Assembly (NCBI GenBank): GCA_963804045.1
Contig: CAWDOR010000027.1
Coordinates: forward strand, 62,001 to 126,000
Direction of reading: 5' to 3'
Length of the DNA stretch: 64,000 bases
From: Rhodoblastus sp963804045
GTDB taxonomy: Bacteria; Pseudomonadota; Alphaproteobacteria; Rhizobiales; Beijerinckiaceae
Below are positions 1 through 8,956 of the stretch, one piece after another. A program made the position numbers and the translations under genes. The notes under the pieces were generated by a model. It was not told the origin of the DNA, made no database searches, and worked only from the letters and a program-made list of their open reading frames with translations. Every line of letters begins with the position of its first letter. Position 1 is the stretch's first letter.

Positions 1-41
1 CGGCCGCCGACATGTTTATCGATGAAGTTTTCGCCAGACAT
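1..41 (-). CDS. Possible partial CDS, N-terminus only
   Basis: An ATG reading leftwards off the window gives MSGENFIDKHVGGR without a stop. A purine-rich GAGAG lies about 8 bases upstream and could be a ribosome binding site. The downstream sequence returns to high GC at the window edge, as coding DNA here does. Fourteen residues are too few to name a family; it could equally be chance. Confidence 0.3.
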   Translation of the reverse strand, partial: MSGENFIDKHVGG

Positions 42-318
42 AGCACTACTCTCACTCATTCACGAAAGCCGAGCCGATTCGTCAGAGATTTAAGCATATC
101 TCGTTAATGACGATAACTTACGCGCCATAGCGTGAGTCCACTGCCGTCGCTTTACGCTGTTTCCTGGAAGCTCTACTTCCTTGAGTGCACAATATTTGAA
201 TCTAATTATACCGCAACTTAAAGGTCTTTTAATGATTAAAATGCACGCATTCTTCCTCTGGTAACTCATATTACTCGAGTAAAATAACTTACGCGGGGAA
301 TCTCTTACCTTGGTAAGA
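42..318. other. AT-rich stretch without a convincing gene
   Basis: The base composition is clearly more AT-rich than the rest of the window. The only long open frame here (minus strand, about 79 codons) has no ribosome binding site, no recognisable motif and an unlikely composition. It probably holds the promoter of the leftward reading frame at the edge and the 3' end region of the methyltransferase. No hairpin with a T-run was found. Confidence 0.4.
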
Positions 319-1071
319 CTAGGCCTCAATCAAGACTCCATCAAGCAAAAACGACCCATCCTCTTCAACGGCGAAATGGGCGCGCGTCGCCGCATCCGCT
401 TTTTTCTGAAGTAAAAGAATGGCTTCCGCCAATTGCGGCGGCGTCGACATCCGCTGGGTCCAGACCTTGAAATCCATCCGCAGCCGCCACACCCGGCTGG
501 CGCGCGGCGCGAAACCCGCCGCGCTCAGCAGTGAAAACCATTCCGACAGCGCGTAATCGCGCACATGCGAGGGGTCGCGCAACAGCTCCACCGCCTGCAA
601 ATGGGTGTCGAGCGCCGCGACGCCCGGCGAGACAATGTCGATGAACACAGCCGGGGCGCCGGGGCGCAGCACCCGCCGCGCCTCGCGCAGACCGGCGGCG
701 ACGTCGCGCCAGTGATGGGCGGAATAGCGGCTGACGAGACAATCGAAGGCGCCGTCGGCGAAGGGCAGATTTTCCGCCGGCGCCTGCACGGTCTCGATGT
801 TTTTCAGCCCGCGCCGCGCCGCCTCGGCGCCGACCGCCGCGAGCATTTCGGCGGACAGATCGACCGCCGCGACGCTTCGCGCATGCGGCGCCAGGGCATA
901 GGCGACATGGCCGCCGCCGCAGCCGAGATCGAGCGCCCGCGCAGGTTTTGTCCGCGCGGCCAGCGCGGCGACGGCGTCGAGATCGGCGCCCGAGGCGTGA
1001 ACCGCGCTGGACACATAGGCGCCCGCCTGGGGGCCGAACTGGCTGACGGTCAGAGCTTCACGGTCGGTCAT
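319..1071 (-). CDS. Class I SAM-dependent methyltransferase
   Basis: A 250-residue cytosolic protein of the Methyltransf_11/UbiE-like fold. The SAM-binding motif I LDLGCGGGHVAYAL lies near residues 47-60. An acidic residue follows in AVDLSAEMLAA, then the motif ENLPFADGAFDCLVSR and a post-motif REARRVLRPG. The substrate cannot be read from the sequence; such proteins methylate quinone precursors, small molecules or metalloid compounds. The start is one base from the 3' end of the upstream enoyl-CoA hydratase gene, so the two are likely cotranscribed. Length is normal for the family and the frame is intact. Confidence 0.8.
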   Translation of the reverse strand: MTDREALTVSQFGPQAGAYVSSAVHASGADLDAVAALAARTKPARALDLGCGGGHVAYALAPHARSVAAVDLSAEMLAAVGAEAARRGLKNIETVQAPAENLPFADGAFDCLVSRYSAHHWRDVAAGLREARRVLRPGAPAVFIDIVSPGVAALDTHLQAVELLRDPSHVRDYALSEWFSLLSAAGFAPRASRVWRLRMDFKVWTQRMSTPPQLAEAILLLQKKADAATRAHFAVEEDGSFLLDGVLIEA

Positions 1072-1072
1072 G

Positions 1073-1844
1073 TCACTCTCCCCGCCAGACCGGCGGCCGC
1101 TTGGCGAGAAAGGCCTCCATGCCCTCCTGAAAATCCTGGCTGCGGTAGCACATCACCACCAGATCCTCGCCGGTCTCCATCGGCGGCCGCAGCCGCAGCA
1201 AGGCCTGTTTGGTGGCGCGCAGGGTCAAGGGCGCATGGCCGGCGACGGTTTTGGCCAGCTCATCGGCCCGCGCCATCAGATGTTCCGGCGCGACGATCTC
1301 GCCGACCAGGCCAAAGAGTTCTGGCTTCCTCGGCGTCGATCAGCCGCGCGGTGAAGATCAGGTCCTTCACCCGCGCCGCGCCGATCAGGCCGACGAGGCG
1401 GCCGTAATTGGCGACCGACAGGCAATTGCCGAGCGTGCGGGCGATGGGAAAGCCGAATTTGGCGTCCGACCCGGCGAGCCGCAGGTCGCAGCAGGCGGCG
1501 ATGGCGGCCCCGCCGCCGGTGCAGGCCCCGGCGATGGCGGCGAGCGTGGGCGCGCGGCAATTTTCCAGCGCCGAGAGAATGCGCTCGATCTTCACTTCAT
1601 AATCGACGCAATCCTGGTCGGAGTTCAGCGCGCGAAATTCGGCGATATCGGTGCCGGCGGCGAAAGCCTTGCCGCCCGCGCCGGAAATCACCAGGGCCTT
1701 GACCGACTTGTCGGCGTCGACCTCCAGCACCGCCTGGTAGAGATGCTCATACATCTCGAAGGTCAGCGCATTGCGCGCCTGCGGCCGGTTGAAGGTGAAA
1801 TGGGCGATGTCGCCGCGCGTTTCAAAAAGGGTGATCTCGGACAA
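1073..1844 (-). CDS. Enoyl-CoA hydratase/isomerase family protein, frameshifted
   Basis: Crotonase-fold protein of about 256 residues, acting on an acyl-CoA thioester in beta-oxidation or a related route. The N-terminal frame (MSEITLFETRGDIAHFTFNR) carries the oxyanion-hole regions AFAAGTDIAEF and ACTGGGAAIAACCDLRLA. The frame breaks near 1316-1322 and resumes one base over with GLVGEIVAPEHLMARADELA through the C-terminal VWRGE. Removing one base restores a continuous full-length crotonase, so a sequencing error is as likely as a true mutation. The substrate is unknown; it heads a probable two-gene operon with the methyltransferase. Confidence 0.75.
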
Positions 1845-1919
1845 GGAACCGCTCCAATGCTGCCTGCCCTCTGGATAGGCGGCTGCGGCGGCGGCTTCAA
1901 GCCCCTCGTCTTCGCCGTT

Positions 1920-3173
1920 TCAGGATCGCGCGCTCTCGGCGTAGCCGGGCAGGCGCGCCGCGGCGTTTTCGCGCGCCGGTTCGGGCGACGGCTTGGGCGA
2001 CGGCTTGGGCGCCAGCAGGAACAGCGCGCGCAGATCGTGGCCGGGAAATTCGACGAAGCGATAGGTCCAGACCGAAACCAGGGCGAGCCCGGCCAGGAAC
2101 AGCGGATATTTGTCGATCTGGCCGACCACGGCGAGCGGATCGGTCTTGACGCCAGGGAAAATCGCCAGCAGCAGCAGACCGTGCCAGATATAAAGGCTGT
2201 AGCACATCATGCCCACCACTTGCAGCGGACGCGCCGAAAGCGCGCGGTCGAGCCAGGGCGTGCGGAACAGGCCGATGACGAAGCACAGCGCGCCGATATT
2301 GATGAAGCTGGTGGCGAAGGCGGCGTAGCCGACATCGATTTTTCCCGCGCCGACGCGGTCGAAGATCGCCATGCCCAAGAGGAACAGGCCCAGCCCCAGC
2401 GGCGCCGCGATCCGGGCAAAACGCTCCGGCGGCGCGATCCGGCCGGCGTAGATCGCCGCGCCGACCATGCCCAGGACGAAATCGTCGAGCCGGCCGAACA
2501 GGCCGTCGGCGACATTGTTGAGCAGGCCCTCGGAAATCGGCATGTGCAGGACGAAATCGCCAACGATGCGCATCGCCAGCGCCAGAGCCATGGAGGCCGC
2601 GACGACCGGCGCCAGCCCATGGCGGTCGATGGCCCGCACGATCAGCGGAAACAGCGCGGAGAAGCCGAGTTCGACGCCCAGCGACCACAGCACCCAATTG
2701 GGATCGGGGAAAAACGTCTCGCCGTTCAGCGTGTAAAGCAGCGAACAGGTGGCCAGGAATTTCTCGATCATCGCCACGCTGAAATCGCGCTGGAAGAAGA
2801 AGAAGCCGACGAAAACGCTGAGATAGAACAGCGGCAGCAGCCGCCTGGCCCGGCGCAGGCAGAAGGCTTTGATCTCGGCTCCCCGCGCGAAGGCGTCGCG
2901 GCGGTCGACATAGGGCAGATAGAGGACGAAGCCGGAGAGGAAGAAGAACAGATTGACGCCGAGCCAGCCGCCGCCCAGCAGCGGGTTCAGGGCGCCATGG
3001 GCCAGACTGTCGCCCAGCGAGAGGAAATAGGGCGCGAAGGAATGGTGCCAGATCACCGCGACAATCGCGATGGCGCGCAGCCCGTTGATCGCGGGAACAG
3101 CCTTGGCTTTGCCACTTTGACTCCGCAACGGCGCCTTCCCCTGAGCAAAACTGAAATCTCTATTGGAAAGCAA
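1920..3173 (-). CDS. Acyltransferase 3 (OafA/OpgC-type) family protein
   Basis: A 417-residue polytopic membrane protein. It begins with the family signature INGLRAIAIVAVIWHHSFAP (residues about 29-48), whose conserved arginine and HH motif are expected to take part in transferring an acetyl or succinyl group to a periplasmic or extracellular sugar. About ten hydrophobic segments follow, including SGFVLYLPYV and the basic loop RRARRLLPLFYLSV. Members modify O-antigen, exopolysaccharide or osmoregulated glucans; the target here is unknown. The gene stands alone with its own 300-base upstream region shared divergently with satP. Confidence 0.85.
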   Translation of the reverse strand: MLSNRDFSFAQGKAPLRSQSGKAKAVPAINGLRAIAIVAVIWHHSFAPYFLSLGDSLAHGALNPLLGGGWLGVNLFFFLSGFVLYLPYVDRRDAFARGAEIKAFCLRRARRLLPLFYLSVFVGFFFFQRDFSVAMIEKFLATCSLLYTLNGETFFPDPNWVLWSLGVELGFSALFPLIVRAIDRHGLAPVVAASMALALAMRIVGDFVLHMPISEGLLNNVADGLFGRLDDFVLGMVGAAIYAGRIAPPERFARIAAPLGLGLFLLGMAIFDRVGAGKIDVGYAAFATSFINIGALCFVIGLFRTPWLDRALSARPLQVVGMMCYSLYIWHGLLLLAIFPGVKTDPLAVVGQIDKYPLFLAGLALVSVWTYRFVEFPGHDLRALFLLAPKPSPKPSPEPARENAAARLPGYAESARS

Positions 3174-3474
3174 TAAAGCCGAGAGCTTAATAAACCTTCG
3201 CCGGCGTCTTGCTTTGACTCAGCCGCCGACGGACGGGCGCGAAGGGCTAAGCCTTCGGATTAGGCATATTGTTGCATCGCGCGTCTCCGGCCTTTCGCCT
3301 AAACACGGGGCGTCGCAAAGCGGAGCGCCACGCCCAGTTTCCCAACCGATCTTCCGTTTTTCCGCGATGGAAATCGCTTGTTCCCCGTTCGCCGTCGCGC
3401 GCCCGGGCTGGATCGGCGCGTCCATCGCCACGGAATATGGGCCTGTCCTCCGTTCCTAATCAGGGAGCAAGTCC
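3174..3474. promoter_or_regulatory. Divergent intergenic region, acyltransferase / satP
   Basis: About 300 bases between two divergent genes, so both promoters should lie here. No sigma-54 element, operator palindrome or riboswitch could be identified by eye. The satP side ends in AGGGAGCAAGTCC before the ATG, a good ribosome binding site. Confidence 0.4.
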
Positions 3475-4080
3475 ATGGCGCAGACCGCCGATGAAACAGC
3501 CAACGCCCAAGTCCAGAAAACCGCCGCGCTCGGCAATCCCGCCGTTGTCGGACTGGGCGCTTTCGGCCTGACGACGATGATGCTGCAATTCCACAATCTC
3601 GGCTGGATCGGCATGGCCCCGGTGATCTGGGTCGGCTTCTTTTTCGGCGGCCTGGGCCAGTTCATCGCCGGTCTCCAGGAGCAGAAGACCGGCAATAATT
3701 TCGGCTATGCGGTGTTCTCCTCCTATGGCCTGTTCTGGATCTGCCTGTGCGGCTATCTGCTCGGCTCGACCAGCGGCGTCAAGATGCTGGCGCTGAGCGA
3801 GAACGATCTCGGCTTCTTCATGTTCGCCTGGACGCTGTTCACCGCGGGCCTGTGGATCGCCTCCTTCAAGATCAGCAAGGTCATGCTGCTGGCCTTCACC
3901 ACGCTGCTGATCGGCTTCATCATGCTCGACCTGACCTTCTGGGGCCGCGCGGAGCTGAAGACTTTCGCCTCCTGGGATCTGATCCTCTGCGCGCTGAGCG
4001 CCTGGTACATGATGTTCCACATCATCTTCGCCGGCATTTTCGGTCGCGACGTGCTGCCGGTCGGCAAGCCGATCTTCTGA
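3475..4080 (+). CDS. satP: Acetate/succinate:proton symporter, GPR1/FUN34/YaaH family
   Basis: A 201-residue inner-membrane protein with six predicted transmembrane segments. The family signature appears as NPAVVGLGAFGLTTMMLQFH at residues about 22-41, followed by GGLGQFIAGLQEQKTGNNFGY, which is typical of the family. Members import acetate and related short carboxylates with protons. It converges on the DUF294/exonuclease genes and sits 2.6 kb from actP, so the block 3.5-8.7 kb looks like an acetate uptake island. AGGGAG precedes the ATG. Length is close to the 188 residues of the E. coli protein. Confidence 0.88.
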   Translation: MAQTADETANAQVQKTAALGNPAVVGLGAFGLTTMMLQFHNLGWIGMAPVIWVGFFFGGLGQFIAGLQEQKTGNNFGYAVFSSYGLFWICLCGYLLGSTSGVKMLALSENDLGFFMFAWTLFTAGLWIASFKISKVMLLAFTTLLIGFIMLDLTFWGRAELKTFASWDLILCALSAWYMMFHIIFAGIFGRDVLPVGKPIF

Positions 4081-4129
4081 GCACGCCAGACGACGCTCGC
4101 CCCCGTTCATTGAGCCGGGGCGGGCGATC

Positions 4130-4802
4130 TCAGCCGCCGTGATAATCCTGGTTCGGCCTGATGCGCGGTCGGGCGATGCGCACCCCGCGCGCCTTCCAGT
4201 CCTTCAGCCCGACATAGATCATCGCCGTCATCAGCGCGTCGGAAAAAGCGTCGTGCTGGTTGAACAGCGGCAGTTTCATGTCGGTCAACATGCTGGCGAA
4301 TTTCAAATCGATCTGCGTTCCCGGCGGCGCGTCGCCATATTTGAGATCGTAATAAATTCCCGAGACTTCCACGGTCGGATTGGGCAGTTCTATGCCGATC
4401 AGTTCGGCGACATGCTTGTTGAGCATGGCCAGATCGAAATCGATGTAATAGCCGACCAGCGGCCTGCCGCCGATGAAGCGCAGCAGTTCCGGCAGCACCT
4501 CGCTCATGGTCGGCGCCTCGGCGACATCCTGTTCGCGCAGGCCGTGAATCTTGATGGCCTCGGGCGCGATGGCGACGCGGGGGCGGACGATGGTCCTGAA
4601 GCTCTCGCTGGCGAGAATCCGTCCGCCGCGAATTCTTGATCGCCGCCACGGAAATGATCTCGTCGCGCCGCGTGTCGAGCCCGGTGGTCTCGCAATCGAT
4701 CGAGACGGCCTCATCCTCGGGCCCCGGCTCGAACAGGAACAGATAGGACCGATCGGCCAGCGCGATCTTGTCCATCTTCCGCATGATCCAGCGCAGAACC
4801 AT
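4130..4802 (-). CDS. 3'-5' exonuclease, DnaQ-like (RNase T/DEDD superfamily), frameshifted
   Basis: A DEDD-type exonuclease of about 223 residues. The first acidic motif is SIDCETTGLDTRRDEIISVA near residues 34-53; later come IKIHGLREQDV and the second acidic region VGYYIDFDLAMLNKHV. The C-terminal histidine/aspartate region reads LFNQHDAFSDALMTAMIY. The frame is broken at 4631-4636: deleting one A in AAGAATT joins VAAIK to IRGGRILAS. The gene follows the DUF294/CBS gene by ten bases, an arrangement often seen beside actP. The start ATG has AGGAA immediately upstream, so the true start may be one of the next two Met codons. Confidence 0.75.
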
Positions 4803-4812
4803 TTCCTGAACC

Positions 4813-6609
4813 TCAGAACATGTTGAGGTTGAAGCGGCGGCGCACCAGATCGCGCAATTGCTTCACCTGCTGGAAGGAATTGCGCAGCAGGTCGCGGTCC
4901 ATGCCGGTCAGCGCGCCCGGCTTGAACAGGTTCGACGAGGCCGAGGCCGCCAGTTGCGCGTCGAGGCGCAGGGTCAACAGATAGTCCAGCGCCTGGGCCA
5001 GCGAGCGGGCGAACTCCTCCTTGAGCAGGCCCTTTTCCGCAAGCTTCTCCAGCCGCGCAAATGTGTTGGTCTCGGTCAGGCCCTGTTCGATGGCCAGCGA
5101 ACGCACGCCATGGACGATGGGAAAAATACCGCCCTTCTTGACGTCGAGCGCCTCGCCCTGGCCCTCCGAAAGCTTGAGATTGTTGAACAGGCCGATCGGC
5201 GGCTCGAAAGCCAGCACGGCCGAAGCGAAGCGACCGAGAAACACCCTTTCGCTATGGATTTTCTCCAGCAGGCCGCCCTTGGCCCGCTCCAGCAGCGCGG
5301 CGTCGCCGGCCACCGCCGCGGCGTCGTAAAAAATCGCCACATTCATCGCCAACTCGCTGTCGGGCGTGGTGATCCAACTGGAGAAGTCGGCGACATATTG
5401 ATCGACGGTGCGCACCCAGAAGGGATTGCTGACCATGACCTTGCCGGGACAAGGCGGGAAACCGAATTTCTCCAACGCGGCGGAAAACTCGGCGCGGAAC
5501 CGGTCGAGCAGGACCGCATCGACGGGCCCGGCGAGGATCAGGCCATTGTCCTGATCGGTGCGGATGGTCTGCTCGCCACGCCCCTCGCTGCCCATGACGA
5601 TCAGGCACAGACTGGGCGCGATCTCCGCCGGGCACAAAAGCTCGAAAAGCTTGGCCAGCAGCCGGCGGTTGAGGTCGGAGACGATTTCCGCGACCACCTG
5701 GAACTTGACGCCCTGACGGCGCAGCGGCCTGATCTGCTCGGCGATCTGCGCCGCCGCCGCGCCCAGCTCGTCGAGCGTCGCGGCGCGGTCGATGCGCCCG
5801 GACACCAGTTGCGAGTTACCGGCGAAATGCGAGAGCAGGTCGATGTCCTCGACAATGCCCAGAAACTCCTCGCCCTGCTTGACCACGACGCGGCGCTTGT
5901 TGTGCTTGGTCATCAGCAGCAGCACATGGGAGACGAAATCGTCGGGGGCGACCGTGACCAGTTCATATTGGGCCACGGCGCCGACGGGATCGTCGACGGT
6001 CATGTCCTTGAGCAGCACGGCTTTCGCCAAATTCATGCCGGTGACGATGCCGGTGCGGGCGCCGTCGCGCACCAGCAGCGCGTTGCAATCGATCGAGCGC
6101 ATGATCCGCCCGGCCGACTTCATGCTCTGTTGCGCGTCGATCACGCCCGCCGGCGACATTTGCAGATCGCGCACCCGCGCATGAATCATCGAGGCGATCT
6201 GGCTGGATTCGTTCTCGCCGGCCAGCGCGTCGAGTTTTCGCGTGATGTCGAGATAGAAGAAGGCGCCGAAGCGCGGATTGGCGTTGATCAGGCGTAAAAG
6301 GTCGGCGCGCGGCGCCACCGCGCAAAGGGTTTCCTCGGCGGCGGTGAAGGAGGAGACGCTGGCGCCCTGGACCATGGCGCGGGCGTCGAAAAAATCCTTG
6401 GGGCCGAGCATGCCCAGCAATTCGCCCTGCTCGCGCTCTTCGACATAGCCCTTGATGACGAGATAGAGCCCTTCGGGCGCGGCGCCCTCGGCGAGAATGA
6501 CTTCGCCCGGCTTGAAATAGGCGATGTCGAGCGTGGAGCGCAGCGCCTCGGCTTCTTCGGAGGTCAGACGGTCGAAAGGCGCCGCCGCCGTGTCGAGAAG
6601 GACGCTCAT
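4813..6609 (-). CDS. Cyclic-nucleotide-binding, CBS and DUF294 nucleotidyltransferase-like protein
   Basis: A 598-residue soluble regulator. It has an N-terminal cNMP-binding-like domain (about 10-110, with YFKPGEVILAEGAAPEGLYL) and a CBS pair (about 150-270). The DUF294 nucleotidyltransferase-like domain follows, with GSEGRGEQTIRTDQDNGLIL near residue 340, and then a DUF294_C substrate-binding tail. The GSxGRxEQ and TDxDNG motifs are those of nucleotidyl transfer enzymes such as GlnD. The ATG chosen has GGGGGC upstream; a TTG seven codons earlier is less likely. It lies between actP and an exonuclease gene, suggesting control of acetate metabolism, but the modified target is not known. Confidence 0.85.
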   Translation of the reverse strand: MSVLLDTAAAPFDRLTSEEAEALRSTLDIAYFKPGEVILAEGAAPEGLYLVIKGYVEEREQGELLGMLGPKDFFDARAMVQGASVSSFTAAEETLCAVAPRADLLRLINANPRFGAFFYLDITRKLDALAGENESSQIASMIHARVRDLQMSPAGVIDAQQSMKSAGRIMRSIDCNALLVRDGARTGIVTGMNLAKAVLLKDMTVDDPVGAVAQYELVTVAPDDFVSHVLLLMTKHNKRRVVVKQGEEFLGIVEDIDLLSHFAGNSQLVSGRIDRAATLDELGAAAAQIAEQIRPLRRQGVKFQVVAEIVSDLNRRLLAKLFELLCPAEIAPSLCLIVMGSEGRGEQTIRTDQDNGLILAGPVDAVLLDRFRAEFSAALEKFGFPPCPGKVMVSNPFWVRTVDQYVADFSSWITTPDSELAMNVAIFYDAAAVAGDAALLERAKGGLLEKIHSERVFLGRFASAVLAFEPPIGLFNNLKLSEGQGEALDVKKGGIFPIVHGVRSLAIEQGLTETNTFARLEKLAEKGLLKEEFARSLAQALDYLLTLRLDAQLAASASSNLFKPGALTGMDRDLLRNSFQQVKQLRDLVRRRFNLNMF

Positions 6610-6674
6610 GATAGCCCCCAGCGGGCGCAAAGCCGCGTGGCCGGTTTGTCCCGGCGCATCGTTTTAAGGAAATG

Positions 6675-6704
6675 AAAAAAGGGGCGCGACTTGCGTCGCG
6701 CCCC
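6675..6704 (-). terminator. Rho-independent terminator after actP
   Basis: A perfect 10-bp stem (GGGGCGCGAC / GTCGCGCCCC, loop TTGC) followed, reading leftwards, by six T residues. It lies seven bases beyond the actP stop codon and separates the yjcH-actP transcript from the DUF294 gene. Confidence 0.9.
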
Positions 6705-6710
6705 AAAGGC

Positions 6711-8420
6711 TTAGTGAGCCGAGGCGCCGGAAGCGCCAATTCCGGTCTGCGAGCGCACATATTGCGCGTCGAAGCCCGCAATGTCCTCCTTGGCGCGGGC
6801 GCTGCTGTCCAGCTTGGAAAACAGCCAGATGCCGATGAAGGCGATCGACATGGAGAACAGCGCGGGATTGCTGATCTGGAACAGCGCCGAGCCCTTCGGA
6901 TATCCCATGGTCGCTTCCCACACCGCCGGCGAGAAGATCACGCCGACCAGAGCCGAGATCAGGCCGAGGAAGCCGCCGATCACCGCGCCGCGCGTGGTCA
7001 TGCCGCGCCACATCATCGACATCAGCAGCACCGGGAAGTTGCAGGAGGCCGCGATCGAGAAGGCGAGACCGACCATGAAGGCGACGTTCTGCTTCTCGAA
7101 GACGATGCCCAGCACAACCGCGACAATGCCGAGAACGACCGTGGCGATCTTGGAGACGCGGATTTCATCCTGCTCATTGGCCTTGCCGCCCTTGAAGACG
7201 GTGGCGTAGAGGTCGTGGGAAATCGCCGAGGCGCCCGCCAGCGTCAGGCCCGACACGACCGCGAGGATCGTGGCGAAAGCCACCGCCGAGATGAAGCCCA
7301 GGAAGACGTCGCCGCCCACCGCGCCGGCCAGATCGATGGCGGCCATGTTGTTGCCGCCCTTGATCGCGAGAATGCCGTTCTGCCCCGCCGCGACCTTGGC
7401 CGCGTCGAGGAATTGCGGATTTTGCGAGACCAGCACGATCGCGCCGAAGCCGATGATGAAGGTCAGAATGTAGAAATAGCCGATGAAGCCGGTGGCGTAG
7501 AACACCGATTTGCGCGCCGCCTTGGCGTCGGACACGGTGAAGAAGCGCATCAGGATATGCGGCAGGCCGGCGGTGCCGAACATCAGCGCCAGACCCAGCG
7601 AGATCGCCGAGAGCGGGTTGCTGATCAAGGTGCCGGGCTGCATGATCGCCAGCTTCTTCGGATGGATTTCGGTCGCCTTGGCGAACAAGGCTTCCGGCGA
7701 GAAACCGAATTTGGCGAGCACCATGAAGGCCATGAAGGTCGCGCCGGCGAGCAGCAGGCAGGCCTTGATGATCTGCACCCAGGTGGTCGCCACCATGCCG
7801 CCGAAGGTCACATAGACGATCATCAGCACGCCGACGATCACCACGGCATAGGCGTAGTCGAGGCCAAACAGCAGCTTGATCAGCGAGCCCGCGCCAACCA
7901 TCTGGGCGATCAGATAGAAGGCGACCGTCACCAGCGTGCCGCAGGCCGCGAGAATGCGGATCGGCGTCTGCTGGAAGCGGAAGGAGGCGACGTCGGCGAA
8001 AGTGAACTTGCCGAGGTTGCGCAGCGGCTCCGCGATCAGGAAGGTGACGATCGGCCAGCCGACCAGCCAGCCGACCGAATAGATCAGGCCGTCAAAACCG
8101 GAGGTGTAGACCAGGCCGGAAATGCCGAGGAAGGAGGCCGCCGACATATAGTCGCCGGCGATCGCCAGACCGTTCTGGAAGCCGGTGATGCCGCCGCCGG
8201 CGGTATAGAATTGGGCGGCGGAACGGGTGCGCTTGGCCGCCCAATAGGTGATGCCCAGCGTGAAGACGATGAACAGCGCGAACATGGCGATGGCGGTGTA
8301 ATTGGTCGCCTGCTTCTCGGCGCCGCCGGCGATGGCGTCGGCGAATGCGGGCGAGGCGAAACCGGCGAGCGCGCAAGCCGAAACGAGAGATTGCGAGACA
8401 AGGCTCTTGAAGCGGTTCAT
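6711..8420 (-). CDS. actP: Cation/acetate symporter ActP (SSS family)
   Basis: A 569-residue sodium:solute symporter with a cleavable-looking signal sequence (LAGFASPAFADA) and about 13 hydrophobic segments. Family marks include FYTAGGGITGFQNGLAIAGD, YMSAASFLGISGLVY and the GTAGLPHILMRFFTV region typical of acetate permeases. It imports acetate and related monocarboxylates with a cation. The ATG overlaps the upstream yjcH stop as TGATG and is preceded by GGAGAGCAAGTG, indicating translational coupling. The yjcH-actP pair is the standard arrangement. A strong terminator follows. Confidence 0.93.
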   Translation of the reverse strand: MNRFKSLVSQSLVSACALAGFASPAFADAIAGGAEKQATNYTAIAMFALFIVFTLGITYWAAKRTRSAAQFYTAGGGITGFQNGLAIAGDYMSAASFLGISGLVYTSGFDGLIYSVGWLVGWPIVTFLIAEPLRNLGKFTFADVASFRFQQTPIRILAACGTLVTVAFYLIAQMVGAGSLIKLLFGLDYAYAVVIVGVLMIVYVTFGGMVATTWVQIIKACLLLAGATFMAFMVLAKFGFSPEALFAKATEIHPKKLAIMQPGTLISNPLSAISLGLALMFGTAGLPHILMRFFTVSDAKAARKSVFYATGFIGYFYILTFIIGFGAIVLVSQNPQFLDAAKVAAGQNGILAIKGGNNMAAIDLAGAVGGDVFLGFISAVAFATILAVVSGLTLAGASAISHDLYATVFKGGKANEQDEIRVSKIATVVLGIVAVVLGIVFEKQNVAFMVGLAFSIAASCNFPVLLMSMMWRGMTTRGAVIGGFLGLISALVGVIFSPAVWEATMGYPKGSALFQISNPALFSMSIAFIGIWLFSKLDSSARAKEDIAGFDAQYVRSQTGIGASGASAH

Positions 8421-8734
8421 CACTTGCTCTCCTCGACGATCTGGCGGGTCAATTCGTCATAACGGGCGTTGGCCTTGTTGACGTAGATGCCGGTGAGAAC
8501 GAAGGCGGAAACGATGACCAGCAGGCCGATGACGATCCCGACCGTGGCGACGCTGCCGGCCGCCAGCGGCGTGCCGAGCACATTGCCCAGATCCTTGTTG
8601 AAGGCGACGAGTAGAACAAAGCCAAAATAGATCACCAACTGGATGATCGACAAGGACCAGCCCAGCAACTTGCGCGTGGCGACCAGTTCCTTGAATTTCG
8701 GGTTATTCTCGATATCTAACGCGCTTGCGGCCAT
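8420..8734 (-). CDS. yjcH: DUF485 inner-membrane protein, ActP partner (YjcH)
   Basis: A 104-residue protein with two transmembrane helices (about 35-57 and 70-92) separated by a short polar loop around FNKDLGNVLG, as in DUF485 proteins. These are nearly always encoded directly upstream of actP and are thought to support the permease. The ATG giving MAASALDIENNPKF was chosen because GGGAGGAGCC lies at ideal distance; an earlier in-frame Met eight codons upstream lacks this. The stop overlaps the actP start. Confidence 0.88.
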   Translation of the reverse strand: MAASALDIENNPKFKELVATRKLLGWSLSIIQLVIYFGFVLLVAFNKDLGNVLGTPLAAGSVATVGIVIGLLVIVSAFVLTGIYVNKANARYDELTRQIVEESK

Positions 8735-8898
8735 GTAAGGCTCCTCCCTGCATTCCAAAACCTGAGCGCTGGACCTTTTTGAGCGGGGGCATAGCCCCAG
8801 CCTTCGCAGTCCTTGCCGCGCAAGTTTAATGTTTCCTGTCTAGCCCACCGTTCGAGCGAAGGTGAGTTAGCACTTTGTCGAACATCCAAGAAAAATGC

Positions 8899-8936
8899 AA
8901 AGCCCGCCGCGATGATTTCGCATCGCCGCGGGCTTT
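8899..8936. terminator. Bidirectional Rho-independent terminator
   Basis: An inverted repeat of 16 bp with one mismatch (AAAGCCCGCCGCGATG / CATCGCCGCGGGCTTT) flanked by A5 on the left and T5 on the right. It terminates leftward transcription from ilvD, which ends 20 bases away, and could insulate the actP promoter region. Confidence 0.85.
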
Positions 8937-8956
8937 TTATTGTGCGTTGCGGCAAT

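Noticed and set aside
90..329. 79-codon frame on the minus strand at the window start
   Set aside because: No ribosome binding site, composition unlike the neighbours, and it overlaps the methyltransferase end.
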